NCBI RefSeq assembly: GCF_000025185.1
Contig: NC_013720.1
Coordinates: 3,286,001-3,350,000 of the forward strand
DNA from: Pirellula staleyi DSM 6068
GTDB taxonomy: Bacteria > Planctomycetota > Planctomycetia > Pirellulales > Pirellulaceae
Length of the DNA stretch: 64,000 nt
Reading direction: 5' to 3'
Both the position numbers and the translations under genes were made by a program. The notes under the pieces are model-generated. The model searched no databases. It was not told the DNA's origin and saw only the letters and a program-made list of their open reading frames with translations. Shown here piece after piece: positions 1 to 9,728 of this stretch. Numbering within the stretch: position 1 is the first letter of the stretch; every line of letters begins with the position of its first letter.

Positions 1-2
1 CG

Positions 3-167
3 GTCACTATCTTGCGTAACATCACTGATGCCGACTTTGCCCGCGAAGGAATTCACAGCGAACTAGGACGTGTGAGCCTCCAGGGTTTGCTGGAAAAAGT
101 AACGGGGCACATCGAACATCACTTGCCTTTTATTGAAGAGAAGCGTCGAGCCCTGCGAGGGAGTTAG
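3..167 (+). CDS. DinB-like protein, C-terminal fragment
   Basis: The left edge of the window opens inside a reading frame that runs without stops to a TAG at 165-167 and encodes about 54 residues. Its end contains a GHIEHH...FIEEKR pattern that resembles the last helix of DinB/YfiT-type four-helix-bundle proteins, where histidines bind a metal. DinB-family members include thiol-dependent metalloenzymes and stress-inducible proteins; no specific function can be given here. The start and most of the domain lie outside the window. Confidence 0.6.
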   Translation, partial: VTILRNITDADFAREGIHSELGRVSLQGLLEKVTGHIEHHLPFIEEKRRALRGS

Positions 168-412
168 CCCCGGGATTTACTGCCAAGCACCCTTACGTAT
201 CCGTCGTTTGAGCGAGACAATAGCTTCCTGCTGCGGTAAATTTAGAGTGCTGCAACGAAGCCTAATCGATTGCAGCAGCAAGGTTTAGGTGCGACAGAGG
301 GTGATGCCCATAGTCGCTTTGGCTCACTACAAGGTATAATTTCGTTAGGTGTCGGGCGGGATTGCACAGCGTGTGTGTGCCGCCAGTCGCCGTGGCTACG
401 ACGAACCATTTG

Positions 413-1375
413 ATGACTGAAGCAACCATCCCACTGACTCACCCGCAGCGTGTGCTGACGCTCTTCGGAGCCCGCGATCAGCATTTGCACGCGATCCGCG
501 ACACGCTTGGTGTAGCAGTGGTTCATCGCGACGGTCATCTCCGTGTCACTGGCGAAGAGTCGGCTGTGGTACGCGCGACCCAAGTCCTCGAGCAAATGCA
601 ATCGCATCTTGGCTCTAGCGACGATCTCAGCGGAGAAGTCGTGGCCGACTTCCTCGCGCGCGCTCAAGGAAAACGAACGCTTGTCGCCGGACCACCCATC
701 GATGTGGTGAATGTTTCGAAGCGCATCAGCCCCCGAACGGCGGGGCAGGCTCGCTACGTTCAGGCCATTCGCGAGAGCGACATCACGTTTGCCATCGGAC
801 CTGCCGGGACAGGCAAGACCTATCTTGCCGTCGCTGTTGCTGTCGAAGCATTGAAGCAGCATCAGATTCGGAAGATCGTGCTCGTACGTCCTGCTGTCGA
901 TGCGGGAGAGAGTTTAGGCTTCCTGCCGGGCGACATGCACGCCAAAATTAACCCCTATCTCCGTCCGCTTCTCGATTCGCTCGCCGACATGGTCGACTAC
1001 GACTTGATGAAGCGATACATGGAGACCGATGTGGTGGAGATCGCTCCACTGGCCTACATGCGAGGACGTACGCTCAACGAAGCGTTCATCATTCTCGACG
1101 AAGCGCAAAACGCGACCGTCGCACAGATGAAAATGTTCCTCACCCGAATGGGCATCGGATCGAAGATCGTGATTTCGGGCGACACCACGCAGGTTGATCT
1201 TCCGCGTCCTAGTGCCAGCGGACTGACCGACGCCCTGGCTCGCCTCCGTGATATTCAAGGCATTAGTATCGTACAATTAACGAAGTCCGACATTGTCCGG
1301 CATCGCTTGGTGCAAGAGATCGTGCGGGCTTACGAAGAAGAACCCAAGGCAGCCATCGCGCGGCGAACTCGCTAA
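413..1375 (+). CDS. phoH: PhoH family ATPase
   Basis: PhoH-like P-loop protein, a cytoplasmic ATPase family linked to RNA metabolism. The N-terminal 80 or so residues look like the KH-type RNA-binding region seen in PhoH. A Walker A motif GPAGTGKT lies at residues 129-136 and a Walker B ILDEAQN has its acidic pair at 229-230. I chose the ATG at 413, which gives 320 residues, the usual family length; a TTG at 362 would add 17 residues with no family resemblance. It is followed by a PgpH-type HD protein and ybeY, a conserved bacterial order that ties it to RNA and ribosome maturation. The activity of PhoH in the cell is poorly defined. Confidence 0.93.
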   Translation: MTEATIPLTHPQRVLTLFGARDQHLHAIRDTLGVAVVHRDGHLRVTGEESAVVRATQVLEQMQSHLGSSDDLSGEVVADFLARAQGKRTLVAGPPIDVVNVSKRISPRTAGQARYVQAIRESDITFAIGPAGTGKTYLAVAVAVEALKQHQIRKIVLVRPAVDAGESLGFLPGDMHAKINPYLRPLLDSLADMVDYDLMKRYMETDVVEIAPLAYMRGRTLNEAFIILDEAQNATVAQMKMFLTRMGIGSKIVISGDTTQVDLPRPSASGLTDALARLRDIQGISIVQLTKSDIVRHRLVQEIVRAYEEEPKAAIARRTR

Positions 1376-1435
1376 AGAGCATCTTGGCGGAGAGCTCTCG
1401 AGCATTCGAGTGCGCGACAGCCGGTTGTCAAATTT

Positions 1436-3787
1436 ATGTCGTACGGACCAAATCGCCGCTACAAACCTGGACGCGGAGGCTCACTCGGGCTTTCACGCTC
1501 GTCCCTCTCCCGGCTCGTCGAAACCCTTTCGCGAACCGATGTGCTCGTTCGTTTGTGCCTCGCCTTTGCCGCCGCACTCATCCTCTGGGCGATCACGGGT
1601 GGCTGGGCTCCACCCAGTTCATTTCGCACGGGCTATGTCCCTCGACGCGACATCATTGCCCGCGTCGACTTTAGTGTCGACAACATCAAAAAGACCGACG
1701 AACTGAAGCGCCAAGCGCGGCAGCAAGCCGAATGGGTCTACGAAAACAACCTTCGTCCCCTCGAAGAAAAACGACAAGAACTTGCGAACAAAATGTCGCT
1801 CTTGTCGCAGTCGGAAACGATCGACATGGTCGATCCCACGGTCTGGCGCGAATTCAATCCACCACCACCTCCCGACACGCCGGCGACCGATGATGCGCCA
1901 AAATTGGCAGCCATCCGCGCCTTCTTTTCTTCAGGCATGGATAGTGGCAAGTTCGACGAAGCCCTCAAACGCGCGCTGCTGCCACTCGAACGCAGCGGTC
2001 TGCTGAACACACTGGCTCACACCAGCGATCAAGGGCCGCAAGGCTATATCTTGATTCGCCCCAGTGGCGAACCGAAGTGGAGCCATCGCGCTAGTATCGA
2101 CGAAGTGCAGATCAGCAAAGTGAAGCCAGGCCTGAAGCAACGCCTGCTCGACGAAATGCAATCGCAAGGTGGCATGAACACCAATAGCGAAATCGTCGCA
2201 CAACTCACCTACAACTGGCTCGAATCACGACTTCCCAGCACTCTCTCGCCCGATCCTATTGCTACCAACGACGAGCAAGTTCGCGCGGAAGCCGAAGTGG
2301 CGATGGTCAGCGACAGCTATCGCAAAGGGGAGTCGGAACTCGCCCCCGGCGGACTGCCACTCGGGCCAACGCAGATGGAACTTTTGCGTCACGAGTATGT
2401 CGCGTGGCTCCAAGAGATGAGCATCTCGCGACGCATCAGCCACAGCGCTTCGCTCTTCGGCATGTACACCGCACTCGCCGTGCTCTGCGGCTTCTACATC
2501 TACCATCGCAAGCGCCGTGTTCTCACCGATCTGCGCCAGTACATCACGCTCCTGGCATCGGTCATCACTACCGTTTGGCTCTGCTGGATTTGTGCCGCCG
2601 ATCAATGGCGTGTCGAGATCATTCCGCTATTACTCTTTGGCATGACAGCCGCCATTGCCTACGAAAAAGAACTCGCACTTCTGCTATCCGCATCGGTTTC
2701 ACTCATCGTTGCATTCTCGCTCGAGCAAGGGCTCGCCGAATTCGTGATCCTCGTAAGCAGCGTAGCTGCAGCGATCTTGCTACTTCGCCGAATTCGTTCG
2801 CGAACCAAGTTAATCTACGTCGGCGCGTTTACCGGTGCAGTGGTGATGCTCACCACGATTGGTGTCGGCACTCTCGCCGGACAAGCCTTCGGTGCTGCCA
2901 ACATCGCCATGGCCTTCTCCACTCCGGAAGCCGCTGATCTGGTCGGTAGCTCGCTGCTTCCATCACTGATGGTTGGTGCTGCTTGGTGTGGATTTTGTGC
3001 GTTGCTCGCCGGTCTGCTCATGACCGGTCTACTCCCATTCATCGAACGTTTGTTCGACGTGCAAGCCGACATCAGCCTGCTGGAACTCGGCGATGTGCAG
3101 CATCCACTGCTGCAAGAACTCGTGCGCCGGGCACCTGGCACTTATAACCATTCGATCAACGTCGCATCGATTGCCGAAACAGCAGCCGAAGCGATTCATG
3201 CCAATGGTCTGCTTGTTCGTGTGGGGGCTTACTTCCACGACATCGGGAAGATGCTGAAACCCTCGTATTTTGTGGAAAATCAGGGCTCCGAAGGAAATCG
3301 TCACGAATCGCTTCAGCCCGCTATGAGCACCCTCGTGATCATCGCCCACGTGAAGGATGGAGCCGACCTTGCACGTCAGCATCACCTGCCGCAATCGATC
3401 ATCGATTTTATCGAACAGCATCACGGCACCACGCTGGTCGAATACTTCTTCCGCCGCGAAGCCAAACGACTCGAGTCCGATCCCGATGGTGGTGAACTGG
3501 ACGAAAGCACCTTCCGCTATCCTGGTCCGAAGCCGCAAACCAAAGAGGCGGCTGTTCTCATGATTTCGGATGTGGTGGAAAGCGCGAGTCGCGCACTGAC
3601 CGATCCCACCCCGTCGCGTATTGAAAGTCTCGTGCACGATTTGGCGATGAAGCGTTTGCTCGACGGCCAGTTCGATGAATGTGGACTCACGCTGCAAGAG
3701 CTGCGCGTGCTCGAAGACAGCCTCGTCAAGTCGCTCACGGCAGTCTATCACGGCCGCGTGAAGTATCCTGAACATCAGACGGTCTAG
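1436..3787 (+). CDS. PgpH-type membrane HD-domain phosphohydrolase
   Basis: A 783-residue membrane protein with the architecture of the 7TM-HD family: one N-terminal transmembrane segment near residues 35-55, a large extracytoplasmic region to about 330, a cluster of six hydrophobic segments (about 335-540), and a cytoplasmic HD domain. The HD residues are visible as H572 (in NHSIN) and H601-D602 (in YFHDIGK). Characterised relatives such as Listeria PgpH hydrolyse cyclic di-AMP, so that substrate is likely but not shown by sequence alone. It sits 60 bp after phoH and about 50 bp before ybeY, consistent with an operon. The extracytoplasmic domain probably senses a ligand. Confidence 0.88.
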   Translation: MSYGPNRRYKPGRGGSLGLSRSSLSRLVETLSRTDVLVRLCLAFAAALILWAITGGWAPPSSFRTGYVPRRDIIARVDFSVDNIKKTDELKRQARQQAEWVYENNLRPLEEKRQELANKMSLLSQSETIDMVDPTVWREFNPPPPPDTPATDDAPKLAAIRAFFSSGMDSGKFDEALKRALLPLERSGLLNTLAHTSDQGPQGYILIRPSGEPKWSHRASIDEVQISKVKPGLKQRLLDEMQSQGGMNTNSEIVAQLTYNWLESRLPSTLSPDPIATNDEQVRAEAEVAMVSDSYRKGESELAPGGLPLGPTQMELLRHEYVAWLQEMSISRRISHSASLFGMYTALAVLCGFYIYHRKRRVLTDLRQYITLLASVITTVWLCWICAADQWRVEIIPLLLFGMTAAIAYEKELALLLSASVSLIVAFSLEQGLAEFVILVSSVAAAILLLRRIRSRTKLIYVGAFTGAVVMLTTIGVGTLAGQAFGAANIAMAFSTPEAADLVGSSLLPSLMVGAAWCGFCALLAGLLMTGLLPFIERLFDVQADISLLELGDVQHPLLQELVRRAPGTYNHSINVASIAETAAEAIHANGLLVRVGAYFHDIGKMLKPSYFVENQGSEGNRHESLQPAMSTLVIIAHVKDGADLARQHHLPQSIIDFIEQHHGTTLVEYFFRREAKRLESDPDGGELDESTFRYPGPKPQTKEAAVLMISDVVESASRALTDPTPSRIESLVHDLAMKRLLDGQFDECGLTLQELRVLEDSLVKSLTAVYHGRVKYPEHQTV

Positions 3788-3838
3788 CATCTTCTCTGGC
3801 ATGCCACCGGTACTGAACTTCCGATAAGGGCGACTCGT

Positions 3839-4270
3839 TTGATTGACGTGCAAGTGACGAATCGTCAAACGCGGCACAAAATCGATAAGAAGCTGCTATC
3901 TAGCGCCGTTCGCAAAGTGCTCGCACTCGGCGAGATTAAGTCTGCTGAAATCAGCGTCGCGGTGGTCGATGGCGACGAGATGCATCAGCTCAACCGTCAG
4001 TATCTGCAGCACGACTACACTACCGATTGCCTCAGCTTTGTGCTCGACTTCGAGGACGACCACCTCGAAGGGGAGGTGATCGTCTCGGCCGACTATGCGG
4101 CTCAAGAATCACTGCAGTATGGCTGGCGCATGGAAGATGAACTGCTCCTCTACGTCATCCATGCGTCGCTCCATCTCATCGGGCACGACGATCACGAAGA
4201 GTCCGATATTGCCAAGATGCGTGAAGCTGAAAAACAGATCCTGGCGCAGTTTGGCCTCGAGCGTCGCTAG
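3839..4270 (+). CDS. ybeY: Endoribonuclease YbeY
   Basis: A 143-residue YbeY protein, a zinc-dependent endoribonuclease involved in 16S rRNA 3'-end maturation and ribosome quality control. The signature metal-binding triad H108-x3-H112-x5-H118 is intact within HASLHLIGHDDH, and the domain spans nearly the whole protein. The start is TTG at 3839; no ATG exists nearby that would preserve the N-terminal strand. It lies behind phoH and the HD phosphohydrolase, a grouping found in many bacteria. Confidence 0.93.
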   Translation: MIDVQVTNRQTRHKIDKKLLSSAVRKVLALGEIKSAEISVAVVDGDEMHQLNRQYLQHDYTTDCLSFVLDFEDDHLEGEVIVSADYAAQESLQYGWRMEDELLLYVIHASLHLIGHDDHEESDIAKMREAEKQILAQFGLERR

Positions 4271-4348
4271 TTTTTAAGCGAGTATTTCGCCTGCATTTTC
4301 CTCTCCAAGCTTCTGGAGCCTGTCGCTCGGCAAGCGTATAACGTGGGG

Positions 4349-4669
4349 ATGGAAGATCGCGACGAAAACCCTCTGAAGATTCCCAAAAAACCTTCCCCGG
4401 CGACGATCACGCAACTGGGATGCGGCCATCTCGTGATTTCCATAGCGGTGGCTTGTGCACTGCTCCTCTTCAACGGCCTCACGGTCAGCAGTGTCTACTC
4501 CGGATGGGCCTCGCGACTCTCCGATTTCTGGCGCGAGCCCCGCATCGCCCAATCGATTCTGTTTCTCGGTCCGATTCTGCTGCTGGTGTTTCAGTGGTGG
4601 ATCTACGATCTGTTTCTCGATCGTTTTTGGCCCGCTCGTAAACGTGTGCAGTTCTCTTCGCGAAAGTAA
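4349..4669 (+). CDS. Small two-helix membrane protein
   Basis: About 106 residues with a charged, proline-rich N-terminus, then two hydrophobic segments (roughly residues 28-50 and 73-95) and a basic C-terminus. I recognise no family. I preferred the ATG at 4349 over a GTG at 4343. It sits about 80 bp after ybeY and 46 bp before the large multi-haem protein gene, all on the same strand, so co-transcription is possible. A longer reading frame of the next gene overlaps this one, but its upstream part is low-complexity and is not used. Confidence 0.6.
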   Translation: MEDRDENPLKIPKKPSPATITQLGCGHLVISIAVACALLLFNGLTVSSVYSGWASRLSDFWREPRIAQSILFLGPILLLVFQWWIYDLFLDRFWPARKRVQFSSRK

Positions 4670-4715
4670 TGCACGCCACGCATCCCCCGCACCACTTGCT
4701 CACGAGACCAATTTC

Positions 4716-7700
4716 ATGCCTCGCTTCGAGCTTTCCGTTTCGCGCTATTGGTGGATGCTGCTCGCGCTCGTGGGGTTCGTAGCACTCGCTTGCTCCGCGA
4801 GCACTGCGTCGGCTCAAGACGAGGACGACGAGACTCTCGATCCATGGCTCCCCGGGCTACTCGCTAAATACAGTGTCGATGCGAAGTCGGCGGTCCGAGT
4901 GGAGTCGAATCTCTCGCTCGTATGGCCCGAGAAACGAGTCGACGCGCGATTGCCTGCAGCTGATTTCACCGCGATCTATTCCGGTCATCTCCTTGCGCAA
5001 GGCAACGGCAACTATCAGTTCGAGGCCTATGTTCGTGGCGATGTAAAAATCATCGTGGCTGGCAAAACGGTGCTAGAAGGTTTAAGCCCGAAACCGGCCT
5101 GGATCGCGGGACAGCCGATCGAACTGTCTTTTGATCATCATCCAATCACCATCGAGTATCGATCATCCGGTGAGAATCCGGAACTGAGACTTTTTTGGCG
5201 TGGTCCTCAGTTTGCACTCGAGCCAATTCCACCCCGGTTTCTCTTTCACGATCGAACGCAGCATCCTCCGCTCGAACTCAAGCGTGGCGAGTCGCTGGCG
5301 CACGCGCTGCGCTGTGGTGCATGTCATCGCGATGAGCTGGCAACTGCAGATGCATCGATTCCCGCTCCTTCACTTAAGGAGCAGCTGGCATGGCTCCAGG
5401 CCGACTGGATCGTCCAGCATTTGTTGCAAAAACCCGCACGCGATTCTCAGCTCGAATCGCGTCGTATGCCGCAGTTTGCAATCTCCGAAAAGGAAGCAAA
5501 CTTGCTGGCTCGTTGGCTAACGAATGTCGAAAGCTCGGATGAGAAAGCAGAGGTCGAAACGCCACCGCCGAGTAATCCTCAACCATCAACAACCCAAGAA
5601 ACTCCCGCCAAACCTAGGCCGAGCAAAGAGCAAGGGGAACTGCTGATCGCATCGCTCGGTTGCTTAGCATGTCATCATCGTGGCGAACTTGGTCAGGCTG
5701 GTATTTGGGGCGGAACATCGCTCGACGATGTTGCCAAAAAACGTCCCGCAAACTTCGTCGCTACTTGGCTCTCCGATCCATCGAAGGTCAATCGAAATCA
5801 TCGCATGCCAGTGTTCGATCTATCGTCCGACGAGATCAGCTCGATCAGTAAGGCGCTTAGTAAATCGCCTGTAGCAGAGCCGAAATCATTACCGCTCGAC
5901 GACAAACAGAAGGCAGAAGCAATTGCACTAGCGACCAAGTATCGCTGCCACCTTTGTCACGAATTGCCAAGCACTCCGGCACCTTTCGATGCACAAGCGG
6001 TGAAGCCGCTTTCCAAGACGACCGACTGGAAGCGCAGCTGCGCTAGTCTTCCAGATAGCTCGGGCGACAAGCCTGCCTATGGAGTGGCTCGCGAGGATGC
6101 GGAGGCTATAGCCGCCTGGTATTCATCGCGCGATCCGTCGTTCGCGATGTCGATAACAACGGGGGAACTCCTCCTCCAGCGCAGCAATTGTTTGGCCTGT
6201 CACCAGCGCGAAGGGATCGACCGAAGTAGCTGGCAGCTGACGCATTCCTTGGCCGAGAAACTATCCGCGATCACCGAAGCGTATGCCCAGTTGCCAGCGA
6301 TTCCGATACTAACGCCCCCGGCACTCAACAGCGTGGGTGATAAGTTTCACGAACAAGCACTCACTGCTGTGATCCGTCGACAAGATCGGCCGCATCGCCC
6401 CTATTTAGCAGTGCGCATGCCACGTTTTCCACTCGCCGCCAGCGAGCTTACGCATTTGACGGCGCACCTCATCTCGGCCGATCGAATTCCAGATCGTGCG
6501 AGCGAGTATCTCATCGAGCAGCATTCGCCGAGCACGGTGAAAGTTGCTGGCAGTCGGCTCGTCACCACCGATGGGTTTGGTTGTACCAGTTGCCATCAAG
6601 TCGGATCGGTGCTCCCTGCCAATGCGCCAGCCAATGCCCGCGGCCCCAGTCTTTCGATGCTGGATTCCCGAATTCGTCGTGATTGGTTTGATCGCTGGGT
6701 CCGAAATCCGCAACGGATTGTTCCGCGCATGGAGATGCCTTCAGTCCAGCTGGCGGTGAAGGGGGTGCTCAACGATCACTTGCCTTCGCAACTCGACGCA
6801 GTCTGGAAAGCCCTCAATCAAGAGGGTTTTGAGCCACCACTTCCCAACCCGGTGCGCACGCTCCGTTTGAGTGGCACCACGACGGAAAAACCGCTCGTAC
6901 TCACGGATGTAATCGAGCTCGATAAATCGTTTGGCCGCGATAAGCCGCTAGTTCGTCCGTTCGCTGTTGGGTTTTCGAACCGGCACAACTTAGTTTTCGA
7001 TCTTGCAGCAGGCTCTCTACTCGATTGGCGAAGTGGCGATCTCGCGCGACAACGAACACGCGGTAAAACGTGGTACTGGGAACTCGCTGGAGCCAGCCTC
7101 GTGAAACCACGACTTTCTGGAAGTGAGTTTGCACTGCTGATTGACGGAAAAAAACTCCTTCCGTCACAGCAGTCCGATGGTGTGATGCGGCTTGAGTCGT
7201 GGGAGATGCGCGATGAAGGAACACTCTCGCTCAGCACCACACTCTTGTGGGAACCAGATCCCCTCGAGGGCTCTCCAAAAGATCTGCGAAACTTTGTCCC
7301 CCTCGCTCAGTATTTCGAGCCTCGCCCCGCGCTCCAGGGAACAACCGGTATTCGTCGCACGCTTCATGCAGCAGGAATTCCTGATTGGGCTGAACTAGTG
7401 ATGCAGCTGATCGATCCAGCGATCGCAGCAAAAGCGAAGTTCGATCCCGATCATGGTCGTTTAGCACTTCCCGAAAGCGAATGCTATTTGGAAATTGTGC
7501 AGCAGCGTGAGGGACGAAGTCGTGCCGAGTATCGCGCCGATGGTGCGCTAGTCGTGAAGCCTGTCGATGGTATCGTTGATGTTACCATCGATTATGTGAC
7601 GACCACGGCAATCGATCTTTATCCCGGCGCAGGCAGCGAGAGCTTTCCGGTCGAGGCTGCCCAGGTGGAAGTCGCAACCGGTTTGCAGGCAGAGCGTTTG

Positions 7701-9059
7701 CCTTTGTGGGGCGATATCATGCCGACCGCGATCGCTTACGACGAAGCTGGACGCATGCACTTCGCGTCGCTCAAAGGACAGGTCTTCGCAGCTGTCGACA
7801 ACGACGGCAATGGAAGTGAAGACACACTCGAGCTACTGGCCGACGGACTTCCCGCTCCTTACGGAATTGCAGTCGAGCCCAGCCGCGTGCTGGTGCTTGC
7901 GAAGTATGGTCTCGTGGCATTGCATCACCGGGTATCGAGGGAGCGCTTGTCGAAGTTCAGCATTGCCGCTTCGGGCTGGGGCTATACGGCCGACTATCAC
8001 GACTGGGCTGTGGGACTTCCGAGCAACGGTCGTGGTGGCTATTTCGTGGCAATTCCTTGTCAGCAAGATAAGCGTTCTGCCAGTGAAGCTCGCTTGCGTG
8101 GCAAGTTCCTCGAACTATTGCCGCGTGATCCCACGGAAGATGACCCTTCTCGATTTGCGATTCGTGTGATGAGTGCTGGGCACCGATTTCCGATGGGCCT
8201 CGCGCGGTCGTCGCAGGGAGAGATCTTCGTTACTGATAACCAAGGGAACTACAACCCGTTCAACGAGCTGAATCATGTGGAGCAAGGTTCGCACTTTGGC
8301 TTTGTGAACTCGCTCGAGAAAGAAGCCAAAACGCCAGTTCCACTCCTGAAGGCTCCTGCCATCGACATTCCTCATCCGTGGACCCGAAGTGTCAACGGTA
8401 TTACATTTCTCGAAACGCCCGCCAAGCTCAAGGCCGAGAAGGGGAGCCTGTTTGGTCCATGGGAAGGGCATCTCGTCGGCTGTGAGTACGACACGCGACG
8501 ACTGATTCGGATGTCGCTCGAGAAGATCGATGGTGTGTTTCAAGGAGCCGCTTATCCCCTTAGCGGCGTGGCAGGAGAAAACGGCTTGTTGGGTCCTGTC
8601 GTTGCGACAATCAGTCCCGCTGGAGAACTGGTGGTGGGCAACTTGCGCGATAGTGGGTGGGGCGCCGGGAATAACATCGGCGACATCACGAAAATCAAGA
8701 TCGATCCCAATCAGCTCCCCGCAGGTGTCGCTGAAGTAACGATTGACTCGCAAGGTTTTCGTATCGCTTTTACGAAACCGGTGGATGCCGCTAAAGCGAC
8801 CGACGTGAAGTCCTACACCATCAGCCACTATCGACGCGTCAGTACACCGGCCTATGGCGGCGCTGATATCGATCGTCGTGATGTTACGCCGCTCTCGGCG
8901 ACACTTAGCGACGATCGTCGTAGTGTGCTGCTGCAGCTTTCGAAGTTAGAAACCGGTGTGGTGTACGAGATTCAGCTGAAGAATCTCACCACCAGTGGGA
9001 AGGACGAATTCTTTCCCGCCGAGGCCCACTATACCGTTCGCAAATTACCGCCCAAGTAG
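4716..9059 (+). CDS. Secreted multi-haem cytochrome c / PA14 / dehydrogenase-like propeller protein
   Basis: A 1447-residue exported protein. It begins with a signal peptide ending near ASAQ (about residue 31), followed by a PA14-like beta-sandwich (about 45-180), which in other proteins binds carbohydrate. Five CXXCH haem-attachment motifs follow, at residues 200-204, 316-320, 411-415, 492-496 and 623-627, each in its own small cytochrome-c-like segment. The C-terminal half resembles the propeller of planctomycete membrane-bound dehydrogenases (glucose/sorbosone-dehydrogenase-like). The ATG at 4716 gives the signal peptide; a longer frame from 4455 overlaps the previous gene. The likely role is periplasmic oxidation of a sugar or related substrate with electrons passed through the haems; the substrate is unknown. 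Confidence 0.85.
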   Translation: MPRFELSVSRYWWMLLALVGFVALACSASTASAQDEDDETLDPWLPGLLAKYSVDAKSAVRVESNLSLVWPEKRVDARLPAADFTAIYSGHLLAQGNGNYQFEAYVRGDVKIIVAGKTVLEGLSPKPAWIAGQPIELSFDHHPITIEYRSSGENPELRLFWRGPQFALEPIPPRFLFHDRTQHPPLELKRGESLAHALRCGACHRDELATADASIPAPSLKEQLAWLQADWIVQHLLQKPARDSQLESRRMPQFAISEKEANLLARWLTNVESSDEKAEVETPPPSNPQPSTTQETPAKPRPSKEQGELLIASLGCLACHHRGELGQAGIWGGTSLDDVAKKRPANFVATWLSDPSKVNRNHRMPVFDLSSDEISSISKALSKSPVAEPKSLPLDDKQKAEAIALATKYRCHLCHELPSTPAPFDAQAVKPLSKTTDWKRSCASLPDSSGDKPAYGVAREDAEAIAAWYSSRDPSFAMSITTGELLLQRSNCLACHQREGIDRSSWQLTHSLAEKLSAITEAYAQLPAIPILTPPALNSVGDKFHEQALTAVIRRQDRPHRPYLAVRMPRFPLAASELTHLTAHLISADRIPDRASEYLIEQHSPSTVKVAGSRLVTTDGFGCTSCHQVGSVLPANAPANARGPSLSMLDSRIRRDWFDRWVRNPQRIVPRMEMPSVQLAVKGVLNDHLPSQLDAVWKALNQEGFEPPLPNPVRTLRLSGTTTEKPLVLTDVIELDKSFGRDKPLVRPFAVGFSNRHNLVFDLAAGSLLDWRSGDLARQRTRGKTWYWELAGASLVKPRLSGSEFALLIDGKKLLPSQQSDGVMRLESWEMRDEGTLSLSTTLLWEPDPLEGSPKDLRNFVPLAQYFEPRPALQGTTGIRRTLHAAGIPDWAELVMQLIDPAIAAKAKFDPDHGRLALPESECYLEIVQQREGRSRAEYRADGALVVKPVDGIVDVTIDYVTTTAIDLYPGAGSESFPVEAAQVEVATGLQAERLPLWGDIMPTAIAYDEAGRMHFASLKGQVFAAVDNDGNGSEDTLELLADGLPAPYGIAVEPSRVLVLAKYGLVALHHRVSRERLSKFSIAASGWGYTADYHDWAVGLPSNGRGGYFVAIPCQQDKRSASEARLRGKFLELLPRDPTEDDPSRFAIRVMSAGHRFPMGLARSSQGEIFVTDNQGNYNPFNELNHVEQGSHFGFVNSLEKEAKTPVPLLKAPAIDIPHPWTRSVNGITFLETPAKLKAEKGSLFGPWEGHLVGCEYDTRRLIRMSLEKIDGVFQGAAYPLSGVAGENGLLGPVVATISPAGELVVGNLRDSGWGAGNNIGDITKIKIDPNQLPAGVAEVTIDSQGFRIAFTKPVDAAKATDVKSYTISHYRRVSTPAYGGADIDRRDVTPLSATLSDDRRSVLLQLSKLETGVVYEIQLKNLTTSGKDEFFPAEAHYTVRKLPPK

Positions 9060-9068
9060 CCAGCGCTC

Positions 9069-9548
9069 TTAAGTCTGTTCGAGCGAGAAGGTGCTGAAGG
9101 CAACATCCTTGAGCAATCGTTTTTGCAGCACGCGATTGATCGAGAGGACCATTTCGCTCTTCAAAAAGGCCAGGCTCGGGTCTGCGAGTTGCTCGGTCTC
9201 GACGCGCTGAACCAGTCCGATCACCGAGTCGCGAATTCGTTTTTCGTAAGCTGGCAGCGAGGCTGTAATCTCTTCCTGTGAATCTTCGGGGAGCACTCCG
9301 TAGAGCTCGAACGAAACCATCAGCACCCCGTCGGGCGTGGCGTGACTGACCCGAAATTTGCCGAGCGATAGTTCGACGTAGTGCTTCGGGTCATGACGCC
9401 GCTGCTGTTCTTCCAGTAGATCGAGCAACTCTGCAGGAGCCATCGCTGGTTGAGCAGGGGCCGATGAACCGCAGCCAGCTAGGCCTACAACGCTTGTCGC
9501 GAGCAGCAGTGTCCAGCTGATGTTTCGAAGATTGAAAAAAGTGAGCAT
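9069..9548 (-). CDS. FliL-like lipoprotein
   Basis: A 159-residue protein with a lipoprotein signal (hydrophobic stretch ending in a GLAGC lipobox at about residues 22-26). The rest follows the FliL pattern: a beta-strand region around VELSLGKFRVS, a helix with a conserved arginine and DSVIGLVQ, then an ERI-like helix ending in LLKDVAFSTFSL, which matches the GKVxDVYFTxF end of FliL. FliL is a flagellar basal-body protein that supports the stator ring. Here there is no flagellar gene in sight, and the anchor is lipid rather than a transmembrane helix, so a different partner is likely. It converges on the multi-haem gene with a 9-bp gap. Confidence 0.55.
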   Translation of the reverse strand: MLTFFNLRNISWTLLLATSVVGLAGCGSSAPAQPAMAPAELLDLLEEQQRRHDPKHYVELSLGKFRVSHATPDGVLMVSFELYGVLPEDSQEEITASLPAYEKRIRDSVIGLVQRVETEQLADPSLAFLKSEMVLSINRVLQKRLLKDVAFSTFSLEQT

Positions 9549-9728
9549 GGTGACAGATCTTGATCGTTCGCGAAAACGGCTTGATATTCGTCCTTAAAAA
9601 TCTAGCTCGCCCCTTAGGAGAAGCTATCGATCTAGCGATGCCGTTGGTGCGGAGCGTAGCGATTATTCAGGCAAATATTTGATGGAGCTGGCAGGACGAA
9701 AGGAAGGAGGTAATTCAGCGACCAACGC

